A stretch of 64,000 nt of DNA from Lysobacter enzymogenes (lineage in GTDB: Bacteria > Pseudomonadota > Gammaproteobacteria > Xanthomonadales > Xanthomonadaceae): contig NZ_CP067395.1 in NCBI RefSeq assembly GCF_017355525.1, positions 1,612,001 to 1,676,000 on the forward strand. Direction: 5' to 3'. This document shows, one piece after another, positions 1 to 8,517 of this stretch. The notes under the pieces were generated by a model. It made no database searches and had not been told where the DNA came from. It was given only the letters and a program-made list of their open reading frames with translations. Made by a program: the position numbers and the translations under genes. Every line of letters begins with the position of its first letter. Position 1 is the stretch's first letter.

Positions 1-1121
1 AGCAGCGCGAACGCCGCCGGCAGGCTGCTGATCTTGGCGATCCAGCCGATCCCGGCCGGGCCGATCAAAATGCCGGCATAACCCAGCGTGCTGACCGCGG
101 AGATCGCCGCGCCGGCCGGCATCGCCTTCTGGTTGCCGGCGGCGGTGAACAGGATCGGCACGATGTTCGAGCAGCCCAGCCCGATCAGGGCGAAGCCCAG
201 CAACGTCGCGCCGACCCACGGCAACAGCGCCGCCAACGCGAAGCCGGCCGCGGCGCAGACGCCGCCGAGCGCCAGCACCGGGCGCGCGCCGAAACGCTGG
301 ACGATGCGGTCGCCGTTGAAGCGGCCGATGGTCATCGCCAACGCGAACACCGCATAGCCCAGGCCGCCGGCGCTGGCCTCGACGCCGCGCTGCGAGACCA
401 GCAGCAGCGCGCTCCAGTCCAGCATCGCGCCTTCGGCCAGGAACACGATGAAGCACAGCGCGCCGACCAGGATCACGATGCCGTGCGGCAGCACGAACAT
501 CGAACCGCCGTGGCCGTCGTCGCCGTAGCGCAACAGGCCGCGGCTGCCGGCCAGCATCAGCAGCGCCAGCAGCACCGCCACGCTGAGCGCGGCGATCAGC
601 GGCGTCGCCTGCAGCCACAGCAAGGCGCTGGCCAGGGCCGCGCCGGCGATGCCGCCGACGCTGAAAAAGCCGTGGAAACCCGACATCAGCGCGCGCCCGC
701 TGGCTTTCTCGACCACCACCGCCTGGATGTTGATCGCCACGTCGATCGCGCCGATCGCCGCGCCGAACGCGAACAGCGCCAGGGCCATGCCGGCGACGGT
801 ATCCAGGTGCGCGAGCAACGGCAGGGTCGCGGCGACCGCGGCGCTGGCCAGCAGGATCACCTTGCGGCAGCCGACCCGCGCGGCCAGCGCGCCGGTCAGC
901 GGCATCGTAGTCATCGAACCGGCGCCCAGGGCCAGCAGCAACAGGCCCAGGGTGGCTTCGTCGACGCCGGTGCGGGCCTTGGCGTAAGGCACCAGCGGCG
1001 CCCACGCCGCCATCGCCAGGCCGGCGATGAAGAAGGCGATGCGGGTCGACAGGCGTTCCAGCGCGCCGATGGTTTCGCCGCGGGCGGCGGCGGGGGCCGG
1101 GACGGTTTGCGAATCGCTCAT
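1..1121 (-). CDS. MFS transporter (3' end outside window)
   Basis: The visible 373 codons encode an inner-membrane major facilitator with about ten hydrophobic helices. The order is a short polar N-terminus (MSDSQTVPAPAAARGE), then helices starting at STRIAFFIAGLAMAAW. A loop GALAARVGCRK corresponds to the MFS loop 2-3 motif. The second half has DRIVQRFGARP, the equivalent loop of the duplicated half. The start is the ATG at 1119-1121. The C-terminus runs off the left edge, so the family size of about 390-400 residues cannot be confirmed. The architecture resembles FucP/YbjJ-like efflux or sugar MFS members, but the substrate cannot be told from sequence. The DeoR-type regulator encoded upstream on the same strand suggests a sugar or nucleoside link (inference). 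Confidence 0.85.
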   Translation of the reverse strand, partial: MSDSQTVPAPAAARGETIGALERLSTRIAFFIAGLAMAAWAPLVPYAKARTGVDEATLGLLLLALGAGSMTTMPLTGALAARVGCRKVILLASAAVAATLPLLAHLDTVAGMALALFAFGAAIGAIDVAINIQAVVVEKASGRALMSGFHGFFSVGGIAGAALASALLWLQATPLIAALSVAVLLALLMLAGSRGLLRYGDDGHGGSMFVLPHGIVILVGALCFIVFLAEGAMLDWSALLLVSQRGVEASAGGLGYAVFALAMTIGRFNGDRIVQRFGARPVLALGGVCAAAGFALAALLPWVGATLLGFALIGLGCSNIVPILFTAAGNQKAMPAGAAISAVSTLGYAGILIGPAGIGWIAKISSLPAAFAL

Positions 1122-1176
1122 GAGGGGTCTCGTCGATGCTTGAAGTTCGAGGTTCGGTTTGCGGCGATCCGAGAAA

Positions 1177-1257
1177 AAGCGTCGGGACTGAAGCCCCTCC
1201 CACGGTGGAGGGGTGCAGCGCGAGGCTGCCGTGGGAGGGACTTCAGTCGCGACGCTT
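1177..1257. repeat. Imperfect inverted repeat, intergenic family 2
   Basis: The left arm (1177-1203) and right arm (1231-1257) are near reverse complements. They carry the core AGCGTCGGGACTGAAG and its partner CTTCAGTCGCGACGCT, joined by CTCCCAC/GTGGGAG. The element lies between the DeoR-type gene and the MFS gene, which are on the same strand. A second copy lies at 40839-40916. It could form a hairpin that attenuates read-through from the regulator gene; that role is inference. Confidence 0.75.
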
Positions 1258-1316
1258 TCGGTTCCGCTGCGATGCTGCCGACGGCGCGCGCGCCGCAACG
1301 CGCGCCGCCTGCACAG

Positions 1317-2099
1317 TCACTGCATCGGCTGCGCGCGCAACACCCGCGCGCCCTTGGCCGCGAACGCGCGCGCCTGCGCGGCATCGCCGTCGTGTTCGAT
1401 CACCAGCGCCGACACCGCGTCGGCGGCCAGCACGGTGAACGGCGCGGCGGTGCCGAACTTGTCGTCGGTGACCACCACCGCGACCGCGCGCGCGGCGTGG
1501 GCCGCGGCCTGCTTGAACTGCGCGTCTTCGTAATCGCGCGCGCTGATGCCGGCCTCGTGGTCGGCGCCGCAGACGCCGAGGAAGTACCAGTCGCTGCGGA
1601 TCGCCTCGACCTCGCGCAAGGCGCCGGCGCCGAGCGCGGCGCCGATGCGCGGCTCGATCCGGCCGCCGATGGCGATCAGTTGCAGATCCTCGCGCGGCGC
1701 CAGCAGGGCGGCGATGGCCGGGGCGTTGGTGGCGACGGTCAGGCCGAAGTCGGCCGGCAGCGCCTGGGCGATGGCGATGTTGGTCGAGCCGGCGTCGAGG
1801 AACAGCACCTGGCCGCGCTCGATCAGGCCGACCGCGGTACGCGCCAGCGCGGCCTTGCGGCCCGGCGCCTGGGTCTGGCGCTGGGCCAGGGTGCCGCGGT
1901 CCGGCGCCAGCGGCAGCGCGCCGCCGTAGACCCGCCGGCACTGCCCGGCCGCGGCCATCTCGCGCAGGTCGCGGCGGATGGTGTCGTGCGACACCTCCAG
2001 TTCGCGCGCCAGATCGACCGCGATGACCCGGCCCTGGGCCAGCAGGCGCTCCAGGATCAGGCGGTGGCGTTGCTGCGGCAGCAGTTCCTCGGCGGACAT
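1317..2099 (-). CDS. DeoR family transcriptional regulator
   Basis: A 260-residue repressor-type protein of normal DeoR length. Residues about 1-60 form the winged helix-turn-helix: the sequence EELLPQQRHRLILERLLAQG leads into VDLARELEVSHDTIRRDL, a classic DeoR signature. Residues about 75-230 form the DeoR C-terminal sensor, with LFLDAGSTNIAIA matching the phosphosugar-binding D-x-G-S/T-T loop, followed by VATNAPAIA and GG. The start at 2099 was chosen because the open frame extends 92 codons further upstream into low-complexity Arg/Pro sequence, whereas this ATG has a GGAG about 11 nt upstream. Members of the family sense phosphorylated sugars. The likely target is the MFS gene 195 bp downstream. 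Phased CGTGC repeats upstream could be its own operator. Confidence 0.88.
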   Translation of the reverse strand: MSAEELLPQQRHRLILERLLAQGRVIAVDLARELEVSHDTIRRDLREMAAAGQCRRVYGGALPLAPDRGTLAQRQTQAPGRKAALARTAVGLIERGQVLFLDAGSTNIAIAQALPADFGLTVATNAPAIAALLAPREDLQLIAIGGRIEPRIGAALGAGALREVEAIRSDWYFLGVCGADHEAGISARDYEDAQFKQAAAHAARAVAVVVTDDKFGTAAPFTVLAADAVSALVIEHDGDAAQARAFAAKGARVLRAQPMQ

Positions 2100-2163
2100 C
2101 GGCGGCTCCAGGCGGTTCGGGCTTCGGCGGTTCGGGTTTCGACGCTTCACGATTCGACGCAAT

Positions 2164-2195
2164 CGTGCACAAACGTGCAGCCGCGTGCAAGCACG
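2164..2195. promoter_or_regulatory. Phased CGTGC repeats, candidate DeoR operator
   Basis: CGTGC occurs at 2164, 2174 and 2184, exactly 10 bp apart, and is followed at 2191 by the inverted copy GCACG. The cluster lies 65-96 bp upstream of the DeoR-type start codon at 2099 and about 260 bp upstream of the divergent helicase gene. DeoR-family operators are often short repeats spaced by about one helical turn. No binding data support this site; the assignment is inference from position and phasing. The rest of the 354-bp gap (2100-2453) holds only a TAAACT -10-like box at 2403-2408, 46 bp before the helicase start. Confidence 0.4.
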
Positions 2196-2453
2196 GGTCT
2201 GGCAGCGCCCCCAAACCGGCAAATGCGGCACAGCCCGTCCGGCGCCGCCGATGCGCCCGCCACCGCGTCCGCACGCCCGAGCCCTCGCGCAGACGGCTGC
2301 GGTTTCCCAGCGGTTTCGCCGCGCCGCGCGCACGGCGACCCCGCGACGGCGCGATCGCGGCCCTGCCCCATTCATTGAGCCGTAGCTCCACCCGCATCGG
2401 AGTAAACTGGTCGGTCATCCGACCGGCTCTGCCGGCGCTGCCAGAGAATCGCC

Positions 2454-4490
2454 ATGAGCGCCGACACGCCCAGCGACACCGCGACCCCCAACACCCCCAA
2501 ATTCACCGACCTCGCCCTGTCCGAGCCGCTGCTGCGCGCGCTGGCCGACGTCGGCTACGAATCGCCCTCGCCGATCCAGGCCGCCACCATCCCGCCGCTG
2601 CTGGAAGGCCGCGACGTGCTCGGCCAGGCCCAGACCGGCACCGGCAAGACCGCGGCGTTCGCGCTGCCGATCCTGGCCCAGATCGATCCCAGGCAGTACA
2701 AGCCGCAGGCGCTGGTGCTGGCGCCGACGCGCGAGCTGGCGATCCAGGTCGCCGAAGCTTTCCAGAAGTACGCCACCCACCTGCCCGGCTTCCACGTGCT
2801 GCCGATCTACGGCGGCCAGAGCTACTACCCGCAGCTGCAGGCGCTCAAGCGCGGCGTGCATGTGGTCGTCGGCACCCCCGGCCGGGTCATCGACCACCTG
2901 GAACGCGGCTCGCTGGACCTGTCCGAACTGCGCTGCCTGGTGCTCGACGAAGCCGACGAAATGCTGCGCATGGGCTTCATCGACGACGTCGAGAACGTGC
3001 TCAAGAAGACTCCGGACACGCGCCAGGTCGCGTTGTTCTCGGCGACCATGCCGCCGCAGATCAAGCGCATCGCCCAGACCTATCTCAAGAGCCCGGTCGA
3101 AATCGCGATCAAGTCGACCACCGCCACCGCGGCCAACATCCGCCAGCGCTATTGGTCGGTCAGCGGCGTGCACAAGCTCGATGCGCTGACCCGCATCCTC
3201 GAAGCCGAAGCCTTCGACGCGATGATCGTGTTCTCGCGCACCAAGCTCGGCACCGAGGAACTCGCCGAGAAGCTGTCGGCGCGCGGCATCTCGGCCGCGG
3301 CGATCAACGGCGACGTGCAGCAGGCGCAGCGCGAGAAGACCATCCAGAACCTCAAGGACGGCAAGATCGACGTGCTGGTCGCCACCGACGTGGCCGCGCG
3401 CGGCCTCGACGTGGAACGCATCAGCCACGTGCTGAACTACGACATTCCCTACGACACCGAGAGCTACGTCCACCGCATCGGCCGCACCGGCCGCGCCGGG
3501 CGCAAGGGCGAGGCGATCTTGTTCGTGACCCCGCGCGAGCGCGGCATGCTGCGCGCGATCGAGCGCGCCACCCGCCAGCCGATCGAGCCGATGGAGCTGC
3601 CGAGCGTGGAGACGGTCAACGAGCAGCGCGTCTCGCGCTTCCTCGGCCGCATCACCGAAGCGCTGGACGGCCAGGACCTGAGCCTGTTCCGCGACCTGGT
3701 CGAACGCTACGAGCGCGAGAAGAACGTGCCGGCGGTCGAGATCGCCGCGGCGCTGGCCAAGCTGGTGCAGGGCGACAACCCGCTGCTGCTGACGCCGCCG
3801 CCGGCGCTGCCGAAGTATTCCCGCGACGAGCGCGACGGCCCGCGCGAGCACCGCGGCCAGGCCACGCGCAAGTTCATCGAGCGCGACAACGCGTCGAATT
3901 CGGGCGCGCACCGCCGCGAGTTCCGCGACGACGGCCGTCGCGACGACAGCCGCGCCGCGCGGCCGGCGCGCGACGAACGTCCGGCGCCGCACCGCCACGA
4001 GGACCGCCAGTTCACTCCGCCGAGCGCGTCGCGTCCGCCGGTCAACCGCGCCGAGTCGTTCTTCGACGACGACGCGCCCGCGCCGCGTCCCGCGCGCAGC
4101 GAGCGCGCGCCGGCGCGCGAGGGCGACGTCGGCATGGAGACCTTCCGCATCGAAGTCGGCCATTCGCACGGCGTGCAGCCCGGCAACATCGTCGGCGCGA
4201 TCGCCAACGAGGCCGACCTGGAAAGCCGCTACATCGGCCGCATCGACATCCGCGACGAGTACACCCTGGTCGATCTGCCCGAAGGCATGCCGCGCGAGCT
4301 GATGGAGCACCTCAAAAAGGTGCGCGTGGCGGGACAGCCGCTGCGCATCCAGCGCGCCACCCCGGGCGACGCCGAAGGCGGCCGCAGCGGCCGCGGCGCC
4401 GGCCGTCCGGGCGGCCCGGGTCCGCGCGGGCCCAAGCCGCACGGCGCCGGGCCGCGCAAGCCGCCGTTCAAGCCGCGCGGGCCGCGCTGA
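2454..4490 (+). CDS. deaD: DEAD-box ATP-dependent RNA helicase (DeaD/CsdA-like)
   Basis: A 678-residue cytoplasmic RNA helicase that unwinds structured RNA in ribosome assembly and mRNA turnover. Motifs occur in order: Q motif (GYESPSPIQ, about 35-42), Walker A AQTGTGKT (59-66), PTRELA (91-96), TPGR (141-144), DEAD (165-168) and SAT (196-198). The second RecA domain has VATDVAARGLD and HRIGRTGRAGR. A charged Arg/Asp-rich linker (about 450-560) leads into a DbpA-type RNA-binding domain (about 560-635), then a Gly/Arg/Pro tail ending KPRGPR. This domain order separates DeaD from the shorter RhlB/RhlE types. The ATG at 2454 follows a TAAACT -10-like box at 2403. It is probably transcribed alone, because a palindrome follows 60 bp after the stop. 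Confidence 0.93.
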   Translation: MSADTPSDTATPNTPKFTDLALSEPLLRALADVGYESPSPIQAATIPPLLEGRDVLGQAQTGTGKTAAFALPILAQIDPRQYKPQALVLAPTRELAIQVAEAFQKYATHLPGFHVLPIYGGQSYYPQLQALKRGVHVVVGTPGRVIDHLERGSLDLSELRCLVLDEADEMLRMGFIDDVENVLKKTPDTRQVALFSATMPPQIKRIAQTYLKSPVEIAIKSTTATAANIRQRYWSVSGVHKLDALTRILEAEAFDAMIVFSRTKLGTEELAEKLSARGISAAAINGDVQQAQREKTIQNLKDGKIDVLVATDVAARGLDVERISHVLNYDIPYDTESYVHRIGRTGRAGRKGEAILFVTPRERGMLRAIERATRQPIEPMELPSVETVNEQRVSRFLGRITEALDGQDLSLFRDLVERYEREKNVPAVEIAAALAKLVQGDNPLLLTPPPALPKYSRDERDGPREHRGQATRKFIERDNASNSGAHRREFRDDGRRDDSRAARPARDERPAPHRHEDRQFTPPSASRPPVNRAESFFDDDAPAPRPARSERAPAREGDVGMETFRIEVGHSHGVQPGNIVGAIANEADLESRYIGRIDIRDEYTLVDLPEGMPRELMEHLKKVRVAGQPLRIQRATPGDAEGGRSGRGAGRPGGPGPRGPKPHGAGPRKPPFKPRGPR

Positions 4491-4549
4491 GGCGCGCGCG
4501 GGGCGAACGCCAGGCCGAGCCGGCGCCCGCCCTGCGAAATCCCGGGAAC

Positions 4550-4632
4550 GTCATCCCCGCGAACGCGGGGAGCCAGAGACCTCAGGCGTTCTCGCACGAA
4601 AAGCCCTGGATCCCCGCGTTCGCGGGGATGAC
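4550..4632. repeat. Inverted repeat, GTCATCCCCGCG family
   Basis: The left arm is GTCATCCCCGCGAACGCGGG and the right arm is its near-exact complement ending CGGGGATGAC. Each arm also contains a smaller hairpin (CCCCGCGAACGCGGGG). It sits 60 bp downstream of the helicase stop codon. The same family recurs as a tandem array at 54411-54835. It may act as a terminator or an mRNA-end stabiliser, but there is no T-tract that would make it a classic intrinsic terminator. Confidence 0.8.
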
Positions 4633-4776
4633 GGCGTGAAGCGGCGCGAGTGAACCGCGGCGGCGCCCTGCCGGAAAACGGCGCCCCAACCAAAAACCAG
4701 AAGTCATAAGCCGCAACGCCCCACAACCCCGCGCGCTTTGGCATAGTCGCAGGCGTAAGCCGCCGCTACGCCGCTC

Positions 4777-5532
4777 ATGTCCCGCATCCTGGTCTTCCAA
4801 CACGTCGCCGCCGAACCGCTGGGTACGCTCGATCCGCTGATCCGTCGCCGCGGCCACCGCATCCGTTTCGTCAATTTCGACCGCGATCCCGGCGCCGAGC
4901 CGAACCTGGAGCGCTATCGCGGCCTGATCGTGCTCGGCGGCCCGATGAACGTCGAAGACCGCGCCGCGCGTCCGCACCTGTCCACCGAGCTGCGCGCGAT
5001 CGAATCCATGCTCGAACAGGGCAAGCCGGTGCTCGGCATCTGCCTCGGCGCGCAGTTGCTCGCGCACGTGCTCGGCGCGCCGGTGCGCAGGCATCACGTG
5101 CCCGAGATCGGCTGGTATCCGCTGCACAGCACCGACGCCGGCCGCGACGACCCGGTGCTGGCCCCGCTGGCCGGCGCCGCGCCGGTGTTCCAGTGGCATC
5201 GCTACAGTTTCGAAATCCCGGCCGGCGCGCAGCATCTGGCCCGCACCGACACCTGCGAGCAGCAGGCCTTCCGCTGGGGCGACAACGCCTACGGTTTCCA
5301 GTTCCACCTGGAGATGGACGTGCCGCTGATCGAGCGCTGGCTGGCCAATCCGGCCTATCGCGCCGAACTGGCCGAACTCGGCCACGGCACCAGCGAGGAC
5401 GCGATCCGCGCGCTGACCGCGCAGCACATCGCCGGCATGCAGCAGCGCGCCGACGCGGTGTTCAACAACTTCCTCGACCTGATCGGCCGCCCGCAGCGCC
5501 GCTACACCCTGCCCTCGCGCGAGTGGGTCTAG
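4777..5532 (+). CDS. Class I glutamine amidotransferase
   Basis: A 251-residue stand-alone GATase1 domain of the GMP-synthase-like type. The nucleophile elbow GICLGAQLLA places the catalytic cysteine at residue 89. The partner His-Glu pair lies in FQFHLEM (H177, E179). The oxyanion loop is LGGPMNVED (about 53-61). Such proteins take the amide nitrogen from glutamine or act on gamma-glutamyl compounds. No synthetase domain or obvious partner gene is next to it, so the acceptor is unknown. It stands alone between the helicase and a convergent pseudouridine synthase gene. ATG 4777 gives the normal N-terminus (MSRILVFQHV). Confidence 0.88.
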   Translation: MSRILVFQHVAAEPLGTLDPLIRRRGHRIRFVNFDRDPGAEPNLERYRGLIVLGGPMNVEDRAARPHLSTELRAIESMLEQGKPVLGICLGAQLLAHVLGAPVRRHHVPEIGWYPLHSTDAGRDDPVLAPLAGAAPVFQWHRYSFEIPAGAQHLARTDTCEQQAFRWGDNAYGFQFHLEMDVPLIERWLANPAYRAELAELGHGTSEDAIRALTAQHIAGMQQRADAVFNNFLDLIGRPQRRYTLPSREWV

Positions 5533-5550
5533 GCCCTGGTGGCCTCCCTG

Positions 5551-5575
5551 TAGGAGCGGCGCAAGCCGCGACCGC
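5551..5575. repeat. Single arm of the TAGGAGCGGC palindrome family
   Basis: The bases from TAGGAGCGGC through GCCGCGACCGC match the left arm of the full palindromes at 9717, 39836, 53067 and 62981, with one mismatch. The right arm is missing. It lies just after the amidotransferase stop, in the gap between two convergent genes. It looks like a decayed or incomplete copy. Confidence 0.75.
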
Positions 5576-5641
5576 GAAAACCGAACTACGCCGCCGCTGC
5601 ACCTACCCACGACAACGAAGCGCGACCGACCGCCGCCCGCG

Positions 5642-6565
5642 CTACAACCCCAACCCGCTCTCGAACCGCCGCTCGCGCCCATCCACCGGATCGACGAACC
5701 GCAGCGACTGCGCCAGCAACTTGAGCGGCCGCGCGAAATCCTCGTCGTCGCCCTGCGCCTGGAGCGGATAGAAACGATCGCCGAGGATCGGCGCGCCCAG
5801 CGCGGCCATATGCACGCGCAGTTGATGCTTGCGCCCGGTAACCGGCCGCAAGGCGTAAGTCCACGCTTCGTCCTGGCGAGCGACGACCTCGATTTTGGTC
5901 TCGCTGTTGGCCTCGCCCGCGACCTCGCGCATCAGGAAGAACGGCTCGCCCGCTTCGATCCGCGAACGCCGCAGCAACGGAAACGCCAGCCCCGGCAGCG
6001 GCGGCGCCAGCGCCAGATAGCGCTTGTCGATGCGGCGTTCGCGGAACAGCGCCTGATACGCGCCGCGGCTGCCGCGTTCGCGCGAGAACAGCACCAGCCC
6101 GGCGGTGGCCGCGTCGAGACGGTGCAGCGGCGCGAGATCGAGCTCGCCGTAGCGGCGCTGCAACCGCCCCAGCAGGGTTTCGGCGACGAAACGCCCGGCC
6201 GGCGCGACCGGCAGGAAGTGCGGCTTGTCGACCACCAGCAAGCGCTCGTCGGCGTGGACGATGCGTTCTTCGAACGGAATCCGCGGCTCGCGCTCGACCT
6301 CGCGGAAGTACAGGATCTCAAGACCCGCGCGATACGGATCCTCGGCCCGCAGCGGCCGCGCGTCGCGCGCGTCGAGCACGCGGCCGCGGGCGAAGCGCTC
6401 GCGCCAGCGCTCGCGGCCGATCGCCGGGAAACGCGCGCACACGCCGTCGAGCAGATTCGTCCACGGCCCCGGCGGCAATTGCAGGCGGCTCGGCGGGACC
6501 GAGTCGGCCGATGCGGCGTCGGCCGGGCCTGGGTCGAACGGCGCATCCGGCGGAAGATTCGGCAT
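5642..6565 (-). CDS. RluA-family pseudouridine synthase
   Basis: A 307-residue RNA pseudouridine synthase. The catalytic motif HRLDAATAG contains the essential aspartate. It is preceded by LLVVDKPHFLPV, the usual RluA/RluC-like strand, and followed by RYLAL and GRKHQLRVHMAALGAPILGD, the conserved motif III region. The N-terminal 100 residues (from WTNLLDGVCARF) look like a degenerate S4-like or subfamily-specific domain. The start was set at ATG 6563-6565 because the longer frame adds only Ala/Val low-complexity sequence. The exact rRNA or tRNA target cannot be told. It converges with the amidotransferase gene and diverges from the DUF418 gene. Confidence 0.85.
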   Translation of the reverse strand: MPNLPPDAPFDPGPADAASADSVPPSRLQLPPGPWTNLLDGVCARFPAIGRERWRERFARGRVLDARDARPLRAEDPYRAGLEILYFREVEREPRIPFEERIVHADERLLVVDKPHFLPVAPAGRFVAETLLGRLQRRYGELDLAPLHRLDAATAGLVLFSRERGSRGAYQALFRERRIDKRYLALAPPLPGLAFPLLRRSRIEAGEPFFLMREVAGEANSETKIEVVARQDEAWTYALRPVTGRKHQLRVHMAALGAPILGDRFYPLQAQGDDEDFARPLKLLAQSLRFVDPVDGRERRFESGLGL

Positions 6566-6668
6566 GCGACCATCATCGCTCACTTCGTCCGCCGGCGCGG
6601 CCACCGCGGCCACCGCGGCGACGGCCGCGGCTGCGACCATTCCGCCCGAGACGATCACGCCTGCACCG

Positions 6669-7925
6669 ATGACGATCCCGACCGCAGCCTCCGCCGACTT
6701 CAACCCCGCGCAGCAACCGACCGAACAGCGCGTGGAACTCATCGACGCCCTGCGCGGCTTCGCCCTGGCCGGCGTGCTGCTGTCGAACCTGCGCGATTTC
6801 AGCCTGTACACCTTGATCGAGGACAGCGCGCCGACGCTGTGGCCGGGCGAGCGCTGGTTGCAGATGGCGCTGGCCGCGTTGCTCGACGCCAAGGCCATGA
6901 CCGTGTTCGCGCTGCTGTTCGGCGTCGGCTTCGCCTTGCAGCTCGAACGCGCCGAAAACAGCGCGCAGGCGCGCCGCCGCTACGCCTGGCGGCTGTGCCT
7001 GCTGCTCGGTTTCGGGCTGATCCACGCGGCGTTCTGGTACGGCGACATCCTGCGCTACTACGCGCTGCTGGGCCTGTTGCTGCTGCCGCTGGCGCGCTGG
7101 CGGCCGGCGGCGCTGGCCGCGCTCGGCGTGCTGGTCGCGGTGTTCGCCAGCGCCGCGCTGCAACCGTGGATGAAACCGTGGACCGCGCAATTCGTCCCCG
7201 CCGCGCAGGCCGCGGCCGCGGCGCGCGAGGCCTTCGCGTCGCCGCAGTGGACGACGATGCTGGCCGGCAACCGCGACTACGACCTGTGGGTGCACGCGAC
7301 TGCGTGGAGCCTGCCGTTGTTCGCCCTCGGCCGGCTGCTGCTGGGCATGGCGATCGGCCGCGCCGGCTGGTTGCAGCGGCCGCAGCGGCATCTGCGCGCA
7401 TGGCGCCGCCTGTGCGCCTGGAGCCTGCCGGTCGGGCTGGTCCTGGCCGTGTACTTCCTGTTCCGCGATTTCGCCGGCCTCGGCCCGGAATTGTTCGGCC
7501 TGCAAGGCGGCGCGGCGCGCGCGTTGAGCCGGCTGTTGCGCAATATCGCCTACCTCTCGCTCGGCCTGGGCTATGTCGCCGCGTTCGTGCTGCTGTTCCA
7601 GCAGCCGCGCGCGCGCCGCTGGCTGGCCTGGCTGGCGCCGGTAGGACGCATGGCGCTGAGCAACTACCTGGCCCAGACCGTGTTCGGCCTGGCCCTGTTC
7701 TACGGCATCGGCCTGGGCCTGGGGCCGCGCTACGGCCTGAGCGGCGCAGTGGTCGCGTTCGTCGCGGTATTCGCCGCGCAGACTGCGCTGAGCCACTGGT
7801 GGCTGCGGCGCTTCCGCTACGGCCCGCTGGAATGGCTGTGGCGCTGCCTGACCTATCGCCGCGCGCTGCCGCTGCGGCGCGCGCCGGCCGCGGCCGCGAC
7901 CCCGGCGCCGGCCGCGCGCGGGTAG
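6669..7925 (+). CDS. DUF418 domain-containing membrane protein (YeiB-like)
   Basis: A 418-residue polytopic inner-membrane protein. It opens with RVELIDALRGFALAGVLLSN, the typical N-terminal helix of the YeiB/DUF418 group, and has about eight to ten hydrophobic helices. The C-terminal DUF418 core shows GRMALSNYLAQT and HWWLRRFRYGPLEWLWRCLTY, which is diagnostic. The cellular role of the family is not established; it resembles acyltransferase-like membrane proteins. ATG 6669 was chosen because translation from it gives the usual polar leader. An in-frame ATG at 6564 would add an Ala/Thr-rich extension and overlap the divergent gene's start. The stop codon TAG (7923-7925) is part of a TAGAAT box that may serve yaeQ. 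Confidence 0.86.
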   Translation: MTIPTAASADFNPAQQPTEQRVELIDALRGFALAGVLLSNLRDFSLYTLIEDSAPTLWPGERWLQMALAALLDAKAMTVFALLFGVGFALQLERAENSAQARRRYAWRLCLLLGFGLIHAAFWYGDILRYYALLGLLLLPLARWRPAALAALGVLVAVFASAALQPWMKPWTAQFVPAAQAAAAAREAFASPQWTTMLAGNRDYDLWVHATAWSLPLFALGRLLLGMAIGRAGWLQRPQRHLRAWRRLCAWSLPVGLVLAVYFLFRDFAGLGPELFGLQGGAARALSRLLRNIAYLSLGLGYVAAFVLLFQQPRARRWLAWLAPVGRMALSNYLAQTVFGLALFYGIGLGLGPRYGLSGAVVAFVAVFAAQTALSHWWLRRFRYGPLEWLWRCLTYRRALPLRRAPAAAATPAPAARG

Positions 7926-7955
7926 AATGCGCGCTGTTTCCCGCAGGCCCGGCCA

Positions 7956-8516
7956 ATGGCGACCAACGCCACCATCGTCAAGATCGAACTGCAAATCAGC
8001 GATATGGACCGGCACTACTACGCCGGCCACGCCCTGACCCTGGCCCAGCACCCGTCGGAAACGCCGCAGCGGCTGATGGTGCGCACGCTGGCCTTCGCCC
8101 TGAACGCGCACGAGCGGCTCGAATTCGGCCCCGGCCTCAGCGCCGAGGGCGAGGAACCGGAAATCGCGTTGCGCGACTACACCGGCGACATCGAACTGTG
8201 GATCGACGTCGGCCAGCCCGACGAATCGCGCATCCGCAAGGCCTGCGGGCGCTCGCGCCAGGTCGTGGTGGTCAACTACGGCGGCAACGCGGCCGACATC
8301 TGGTGGGACAAGAACGGCAACGCGCTGCAACGTCTGAAAAACCTTACCGTGATCGACATCGGCAGCGCCGACGTCGAGGCGATGGCGGCGATGGTCGAGC
8401 GCAGCTTCCGCCTGGATTGCCAGATCCAGGACGGCGAAGTGGCCCTGACCACCGACAAGGCCAGCCTGAGCCTGACCCCGCGCCTGCGCCTGCAATCGGC
8501 CGCGCGGGCGGCCTGA
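7956..8516 (+). CDS. yaeQ: YaeQ family protein
   Basis: A 186-residue protein that matches E. coli YaeQ along its length from memory of that family. Shared features include an ATIVK-like N-terminus, the LTLAQHPSETPQRLMVR block, ELWIDVGQPDESRIRKA, and the IWWDKN segment. YaeQ has a PD-(D/E)XK nuclease-like fold; its biological role is still unclear, although it has been linked to RfaH-related suppression. A -10-like TAGAAT overlaps the upstream stop codon, 28 bp before the ATG, so it may have its own promoter. Its stop lies 1 bp before the GTG start of the next gene, suggesting translational coupling. Confidence 0.88.
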   Translation: MATNATIVKIELQISDMDRHYYAGHALTLAQHPSETPQRLMVRTLAFALNAHERLEFGPGLSAEGEEPEIALRDYTGDIELWIDVGQPDESRIRKACGRSRQVVVVNYGGNAADIWWDKNGNALQRLKNLTVIDIGSADVEAMAAMVERSFRLDCQIQDGEVALTTDKASLSLTPRLRLQSAARAA

Positions 8517-8517
8517 A

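Noticed and set aside
483..2378. A 631-codon open frame on the plus strand across the MFS and DeoR genes
   Set aside because: Its translation is Gln/Arg/Ala-rich without motifs, and both minus-strand genes beneath it show family signatures.
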